Positions 59,551 through 64,000 of a DNA stretch of 64,000 nucleotides are shown here, in pieces (the stretch's first letter is position 1; the number at the start of each line of letters is the position of its first letter). The position numbers and the translations under genes were made by a program. The DNA lies in NCBI RefSeq assembly GCF_000176175.1, contig NZ_ACZP01000013.1, forward strand, positions 372,001 to 436,000, in the 5' to 3' direction. This DNA is from Vibrio furnissii CIP 102972. GTDB taxonomy: Bacteria; Pseudomonadota; Gammaproteobacteria; Enterobacterales; Vibrionaceae. The notes under the pieces were generated by a model, which did no database searches, was not told the origin of the DNA, and saw nothing but the letters and a program-made list of their open reading frames with translations.

Positions 59551-60684
59551 ATGCAAAAAAACGAACTCAAAACCCCATATTTCATGATTGACGAAGGCAA
59601 GCTGATTGCGAACCTCGAAATTGCGAAACGCTTGAAAGACATTTCCGGTGTAAAACTGGTACTGGCACTGAAGTGCTTCTCGACTTGGGGTGTTTTTGAC
59701 ATCATCAAACCGTACCTGGACGGTACAACCAGCTCTGGCCCATTTGAAGTCAAACTCGGCCACGACACCTTCGGCGGCGAAACACACGCCTACAGCGTGG
59801 GTTACAGCGAAGACGACGTCAAAGAAGTTGCCGACATCTGTGACAAAATGATTTTCAACTCACAGTCTCAACTGAGTGCGTACCGTCACTTGGTAGAAGG
59901 CAAAGCGTCATTGGGCTTGCGCTTGAACCCGGGCGTTAGCTATGCGGGTCAAGACTTGGCGAACCCAGCGCGTCAGTTTTCGCGTTTGGGCGTACAAGCC
60001 GATCACATTGATCCTGCGGTCTTTGAAACCATCAATGGCGTCATGTTCCACATGAACTGTGAGAACAAAGATGTGGATGCGTTTATCAACTTGCTTGATT
60101 CCATTTCAGAGCGTTTTGGCGCGTACCTCAATACATTGGATTGGGTGAGCCTCGGCGGCGGTGTCTTCTTCACTTGGCCAGGTTACGATGTGGAGAAACT
60201 GGGTCTTGCTCTGAAAGCCTTTGCTGAAAAGCACGGCGTTCAGCTTTACCTAGAACCGGGTGAAGCGGTGATCACCAAAACGACTGACCTGGTCGTGACG
60301 GTGGTGGACATCGTTGAAAACGGCATGAAAACCGCCATTGTTGACTCAGCGACCGAAGCGCACCGTTTGGATACGCTGATCTATAAAGAGCCAGCATCAG
60401 TATTAGAAGCGAGCGAGAGTGGCGAGCACGAGTACGTGATTGGCTCTTGTTCGTGTTTGGCGGGCGACCAATTCTGCGTTGCGAAGTTTGATGAGCCGCT
60501 CAAGGTCGGTCAAAAACTGCATATTCTCGACAGCGCAGGTTACACCATGGTGAAACTGAACTGGTTCAACGGCCTGAAAATGCCATCGGTTTACTGTGAA
60601 CGCACCAATGGTGACATTCAGAAACTGAACGAATTTGGTTACGATGATTTTAAACGCTCACTTTCGTTGTGGTCGGTTAAATAA
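59551..60684 (+). CDS. nspC: Carboxynorspermidine decarboxylase
   Basis: A 377-residue PLP enzyme of the alanine racemase-fold decarboxylases; it makes norspermidine (and can make spermidine) from the carboxy precursor. PLP lysine K41 is in [12 protein letters not shown]; the C-terminal [11 protein letters not shown] segment carries the active-site Cys/Asp pattern of the family. ATG 59551 has TAGGA upstream; the in-frame ATG at 59449 would overlap the hairpin before the gene. In V. cholerae NspC activity controls biofilm formation. Confidence 0.94.
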   Translation: MQKNELKTPYFMIDEGKLIANLEIAKRLKDISGVKLVLALKCFSTWGVFDIIKPYLDGTTSSGPFEVKLGHDTFGGETHAYSVGYSEDDVKEVADICDKMIFNSQSQLSAYRHLVEGKASLGLRLNPGVSYAGQDLANPARQFSRLGVQADHIDPAVFETINGVMFHMNCENKDVDAFINLLDSISERFGAYLNTLDWVSLGGGVFFTWPGYDVEKLGLALKAFAEKHGVQLYLEPGEAVITKTTDLVVTVVDIVENGMKTAIVDSATEAHRLDTLIYKEPASVLEASESGEHEYVIGSCSCLAGDQFCVAKFDEPLKVGQKLHILDSAGYTMVKLNWFNGLKMPSVYCERTNGDIQKLNEFGYDDFKRSLSLWSVK

Positions 60685-60699
60685 AATCGTTCGCTGATG

Positions 60700-60731
60700 A
60701 AAAAATCCACCGCATGCGGTGGATTTTTTGT
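60700..60731. terminator. Bidirectional intrinsic terminator after nspC
   Basis: A-run, TCCACCGC/GCGGTGGA (a near-perfect palindrome with minimal loop), T-run. It sits between nspC and the convergent chemoreceptor gene. Confidence 0.9.
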
Positions 60732-60739
60732 TTGGGCAT

Positions 60740-62347
60740 CTAAAGCTTAAAGTGCAACAACTTCTCATCGAGCTGGCGTGACAGGTCGGCGAGCTTTTCA
60801 CTCTCTTCGGCTAAGTAATTGGCGGCTTGTGACATTTCTAATGCGGCGTCGTTAATGCCACTGACGTTGCGATTCATCTCTTCTGCCACTGCGCTTTGTT
60901 CTTCTGCTGCGGTCGCAATTTGAGTCGCTTTATCGCTGACGTGCTGAATGTGATTCACTATCAACGACAAATCGCTGCCTGCATTTTCAGCGCGTTCTAC
61001 GCTGCTGTAGGCCAAATCCTGACTGGTTTGCATCGCACTCGCGGTGGTGACCGCCAATTGTTGTAGGCGATTGATGGTGGTTTGAATTTCATCGGTCGAA
61101 TGGTGAGTGCGGCTTGCCAAATTGCGCACTTCGTCTGCGACGACGGCAAAGCCACGGCCTTGCTCGCCAGCTCGCGCAGCTTCAATTGCCGCGTTTAAGG
61201 CCAATAGGTTCGTTTGTTCGGAAATGCCGCTGATGACCGCGGTCACTTCGCTGATCTGCATGACGCCTTCTTTCAGTTTATTGACCTGTTCGGCCGCAAT
61301 TTCCAATTCATTAGACAGCGATTTGATGCTGTCGACACTGGAATGCACATCTTTGTCGCCAAGGCCCGCTTCGTTACTGGCATCAAGCGTATCACGTGCT
61401 GTTTCTTCGGCGTGTCCGGCGACATCGGCCACGGTGGCGCTCATTTCATTCATGGCGGTGGCGAGTTGGCTGAGCTGATCACGTTGGCTGACGACGGCTT
61501 GGCTGGTCTCTTCCGCGGATGAGGAAATGCGAATCGCCGCTTCAGCAACTTCATTGGCCGAGTTCACCGACTCCAACAATGCCCCGCGCATGGCGGCCAC
61601 GCTTTCGTTGATGCGTGTGGCGACGATACCAATCTCATCTTTGCCTTGCACGGGAATGGTGGCGGTTAAATCGCCTTGAGCCACTTTTTTCATCGAATCT
61701 TTGATCAGTTCCAACGGGCGCACAATGGCGCGGCTGATGACCACGCCGAACGCTGCCATCACGATAATCGCCACGAAGGTCGCAATCGCCATGGTCCAAA
61801 ACTGGCGTTCGACCGCGTGCTCAATATCATCCAACAACATGCCGGAACCGAGCACCCAGCCCCAAGGTGCAAATCCATGCACCGCGGAGAGTTTGTCGGC
61901 CTCTTTACCGGCCGTGGTTTGCCAAGGGTAGGTGAGCACGCCGTGTTGACCGCCTTTCGCCAAATCCACCATGGTGTACCAGAACCCATCTTCACCGCTG
62001 CGTTGTTCGCCCATCTGCTGGCCAACCAAGTCTTGGCGCAGCGGATGCACAAGCATTTTTCGCGTTTCATCCAGCACAAACAGATAGTTATTACCATCGA
62101 AACGAATGGCATTGATCAATGCCTTGGCTTGTTTTTGCGCGTCGTCTTTGGGTAGGGATTGTTCTAGAAAGCTCACTTGGGACAAGGTGCTATTGATGAC
62201 CGCGTATAGCCGAGCTTCTCGTTCTGCGATCAAATTGTGTTTGAGGGCGGTGGCTGCAATGAATAGCAGACTGATAAACCCAATGATGCTGACCAACAGA
62301 ATAATTGCCAGCTTATAGCTGACCTTGATGTTTTTGAGCTTCAACAT
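60740..62347 (-). CDS. Methyl-accepting chemotaxis protein with single Cache-type sensor
   Basis: A 535-residue chemoreceptor. TM segments lie at about residues 11-33 and 187-209 around a periplasmic single-Cache-like domain ([20 protein letters not shown], typical of sCache_2), then HAMP and a long helical signalling domain with the conserved tip [20 protein letters not shown] (residues about 391-410). The ligand may be a small organic acid or amine; sequence alone does not tell. Transcribed alone, convergent to nspC. Confidence 0.9.
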   Translation of the reverse strand: MLKLKNIKVSYKLAIILLVSIIGFISLLFIAATALKHNLIAEREARLYAVINSTLSQVSFLEQSLPKDDAQKQAKALINAIRFDGNNYLFVLDETRKMLVHPLRQDLVGQQMGEQRSGEDGFWYTMVDLAKGGQHGVLTYPWQTTAGKEADKLSAVHGFAPWGWVLGSGMLLDDIEHAVERQFWTMAIATFVAIIVMAAFGVVISRAIVRPLELIKDSMKKVAQGDLTATIPVQGKDEIGIVATRINESVAAMRGALLESVNSANEVAEAAIRISSSAEETSQAVVSQRDQLSQLATAMNEMSATVADVAGHAEETARDTLDASNEAGLGDKDVHSSVDSIKSLSNELEIAAEQVNKLKEGVMQISEVTAVISGISEQTNLLALNAAIEAARAGEQGRGFAVVADEVRNLASRTHHSTDEIQTTINRLQQLAVTTASAMQTSQDLAYSSVERAENAGSDLSLIVNHIQHVSDKATQIATAAEEQSAVAEEMNRNVSGINDAALEMSQAANYLAEESEKLADLSRQLDEKLLHFKL

Positions 62348-62515
62348 GATGTTTTCTACCTAGCCAAAGTTGTATGTGCTTTCTCGTTACAGAGTGCTGT
62401 TTATTAGAATAATGTTGGAATCGAGATCCCGAATTAAGCGTGGTAGAAAAGTGCGAGAATTCAAACGAATCGGACGAGAGTGTTATCTGGTTCAAGAAAA
62501 TTAGGTGTCACTGAT

Positions 62516-62544
62516 GAAAAAGGGAGGCCAAAGGCCTCCCGTCG
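62516..62544 (-). terminator. Intrinsic terminator after the double-ACT gene
   Basis: On the minus strand: GGGAGGCC-TTT-GGCCTCCC followed by TTTTT, immediately after the stop at 62568. Confidence 0.88.
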
Positions 62545-62567
62545 AAACGATACATTCGTGTGTGTTG

Positions 62568-63080
62568 TTAGGCTTCGAGGATGACTCGGGTGTCTTCACT
62601 CAACGCTTCTAGCTCTTTGGCGACATCTTCGATGTCAATTTCTGGTGGTAAGCGAATCGCCATGTTGGCGGTAAATAGGCTGGAGCTGACGCCACCACCA
62701 CCCGCAATAAAAACGCGTTGGCAGTCCATATCCAAAATGCTGATGCCTTGGCCATCCAACACATGAGTGATGTCGTTGACAATGCCGTAACGGTCATTGG
62801 CATCGAGGCGTAATTGGTAAATCGTATCTTCTTTGAGTGGTCGCGTATCGCAGTCGACGATATTCACCATCAAATCAGGGTAGGATTGGAATGCGTGTTT
62901 AACAACGTTTGCTTTGGCAAGCGGCATTTCAACCTTAATCACGGCTGCCACTTGATCTTCAATGAAATTTACTTTGCTGATTAACCACTTACCATCGTTC
63001 TCATGCGTAATGGCAGCCAGTTGTTTAATCGTGGACGGCGTGGCAGTTCCCACAAAGTTTACAATAAATGTACAAGTCAT
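62568..63080 (-). CDS. Double-ACT-domain regulatory protein (GcvR-like)
   Basis: A 170-residue soluble protein with two ACT-like domains (first about residues 4-75, second about 88-165 with YQLRLDANDRYGIVNDITHVLDG). The arrangement resembles GcvR, the repressor partner of GcvA in the glycine cleavage system, but the similarity is at domain level only; amino-acid sensing is likely, the target unknown. The TRAP gene is divergent across a 333-bp gap. Confidence 0.75.
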   Translation of the reverse strand: MTCTFIVNFVGTATPSTIKQLAAITHENDGKWLISKVNFIEDQVAAVIKVEMPLAKANVVKHAFQSYPDLMVNIVDCDTRPLKEDTIYQLRLDANDRYGIVNDITHVLDGQGISILDMDCQRVFIAGGGGVSSSLFTANMAIRLPPEIDIEDVAKELEALSEDTRVILEA

Positions 63081-63413
63081 AATGGCCTCCGAACTTCACT
63101 TGGTCACTCTATCTTTGAGTTTAGGTGTTATGCGTCGATAAGGATTGACGAAAGTCAATTTTTTGGACGACAACGATGGGCAACTTTCAATACTTCAATC
63201 CTCTGCACAAATTTGACCTTGAGAGACAAAGGGTTATGTCATGTCGGTTACCAGAAATTATGCAATGTTGAGATTGTTGTTAATAATTGTTTAAAAGCTG
63301 TGATCGATCTCATGGACAATGAATGGTAGTTACCAGTAACATTCGCGATGCAAGTTACCGGTAACATAAAAATATAAACCGGTTTGTTACGTGAAACTCT
63401 TAAGGACGATTCA
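63081..63413. other. Divergent intergenic region with operator-like repeats
   Basis: A 333-bp AT-rich gap between the ACT-domain gene and the TRAP gene. It holds two GTTACC-type palindromes (63329-63340 and 63354-63365) close to the TRAP start and a T-rich stretch at about 63280-63295. No small ORF is convincing. Confidence 0.5.
63329..63365. promoter_or_regulatory. Two GntR-like (LacI-family) operators
   Basis: GTTACCAGTAAC (63329-63340) and the perfect palindrome GTTACCGGTAAC (63354-63365) are centred 25 bases apart, 49-85 bases before the TRAP gene start. The sequence matches the E. coli gluconate repressor GntR consensus ATGTTACC...GGTAACAT in its core. Control by a gluconate-type LacI regulator is inferred from the motif alone. 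Confidence 0.55.
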
Positions 63414-64000
63414 ATGAAAACAATGACAAGAACACTGATCGCTGCGGCGGTCACGGGTTTGGTATCTATGTCTGCCATGGCGGCAGATTTCAAACTCAAG
63501 ATTCAGTCTTCTGATCCCTCTGGTGACCGCAACTTCCAAATTCAGCAAAGCTGGGTGGATCGCGTCGAGAAAATGTCAGGTGGCCGCATCGACATTGACT
63601 TGCTGCCTGTTGGCGCGGTGGTGAAACACACTGAAACCCTGAGCGCGATTAAGATGGGTATTCTGGACGGTCATGTCACTGCGACAGAGTTTTTCTCGGG
63701 TCAAGATCCTGCATTTGGCCTGTTGGGTAACATGGTTGGTGCATGGTCTGACACCACTCAATTACTTCAATACATGAACTACGGCGGTGGGAACGAACTT
63801 TTAACCGAACTTTACAAACCATACGGCGTACATTTTGTTGGCGCTTCAACCACTGGCGTTGAATCTTTGGTATCGAAAAAACCGCTGGATGGGGTCGCGG
63901 ATCTGAAAGGTCTGAAACTACGTGCGCCAGAAGGTTTGGTTCAACAAGTCTTTGCTGCTGCGGGAGCTACGCCCGTGAACTTGCCGGGTTCTGAAGTGTT
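63414..64000 (+). CDS. TRAP transporter solute-binding protein, DctP family (3' end outside window)
   Basis: The first 195 residues of a periplasmic receptor for a TRAP (tripartite ATP-independent) importer. A signal peptide (ending ...SMSAMA) is followed by FKLKIQSSDPSGDRNF and, later, HTETLSAIKMGILDGHVT, typical of DctP-type binding proteins of organic or sugar acids. The protein is cut by the window edge and the membrane subunits lie beyond it. The two GntR-like operators upstream point to gluconate or a related sugar acid as inducer or substrate, which is inference. ATG 63414 has AAGGA ten bases upstream. Confidence 0.88.
   Translation, partial: MKTMTRTLIAAAVTGLVSMSAMAADFKLKIQSSDPSGDRNFQIQQSWVDRVEKMSGGRIDIDLLPVGAVVKHTETLSAIKMGILDGHVTATEFFSGQDPAFGLLGNMVGAWSDTTQLLQYMNYGGGNELLTELYKPYGVHFVGASTTGVESLVSKKPLDGVADLKGLKLRAPEGLVQQVFAAAGATPVNLPGSEV

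Overview
The window is a chromosomal segment from a gammaproteobacterium, almost certainly a Vibrio. Supporting this are a carboxynorspermidine-type polyamine operon with a fused aminotransferase/decarboxylase gene, a FrhA-like cadherin-repeat adhesin next to its TolC and OmpA partners and nhaA (the neighbourhood I recall from V. cholerae VC1620-VC1627), a CarRS/VprAB-like two-component system, a DUF2913 gene, and the bcr-rsuA-radD-rplY block shared with enterics. The roughly balanced base composition would suit a V. fluvialis/V. furnissii-like species, but I cannot fix the species from sequence alone. I see no rRNA or intact tRNA gene, no CRISPR, no IS element and no prophage.

Layout. 1-10.4 kb: the 3' end of an RND efflux pump, tag, metC, cls, an NSS-family sodium symporter, fumC behind a good Fur box, and two RNA-modification enzymes. 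10.4-15.5 kb: a minus-strand ynjB-ynjC-ynjD-ynjF operon (orphan ABC importer coupled to a CDP-alcohol phosphatidyltransferase) ending in a DapA-family aldolase. 15.6-20 kb: a META-domain lipoprotein, a DUF1289 protein, a small hypothetical, and a YbhG/YbhF/YbhS-like ABC export operon. 20.2-24 kb: an SdaC-like transporter, a DMT permease and a MetE-like methyltransferase behind a MetJ box. 24-26.2 kb: mostly non-coding DNA with a cold-shock gene, two tiny ORFs and several strong inverted repeats. 26-30.4 kb: small accessory genes, including an apparently HTH-less RpiR/SIS protein divergent from an AraC regulator. 30.5-39.8 kb: rplY, carS/carR/PepSY, radD, rsuA, bcr, DUF2913 and an SDR-DUF2867 protein. 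39.8-47 kb: MATE, an Att-like ABC/lipocalin operon and nhaA. 47-54.7 kb: OmpA, TolC and the giant adhesin with eight near-identical 369-bp repeats and a putative LapG cleavage site. 54.7-60.7 kb: a highly structured 554-nt leader and the norspermidine operon. 60.7-64 kb: a chemoreceptor, a double-ACT protein and the start of a TRAP solute-binding protein behind two GntR-like operators.

Functional themes. The adhesin, its outer-membrane export pore and norspermidine synthesis all bear on biofilm control in vibrios: LapD/LapG proteolysis governs retention of FrhA-type adhesins, and norspermidine is sensed by NspS-MbaA. The ABC/HlyD parts of the type I exporter and lapD/lapG are not in this window.

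Best candidate for something undescribed: the 54,847-55,274 leader of the norspermidine operon. It holds a 24-codon ORF with a strong Shine-Dalgarno sequence, at least five local hairpins, three GGGATAC motifs and a possible stem followed by a seven-T run, all before the first structural gene. A second structured stretch lies at 24.2-24.6 kb. All functional statements are by reading motifs and recalled family features; no database search or folding calculation was run.
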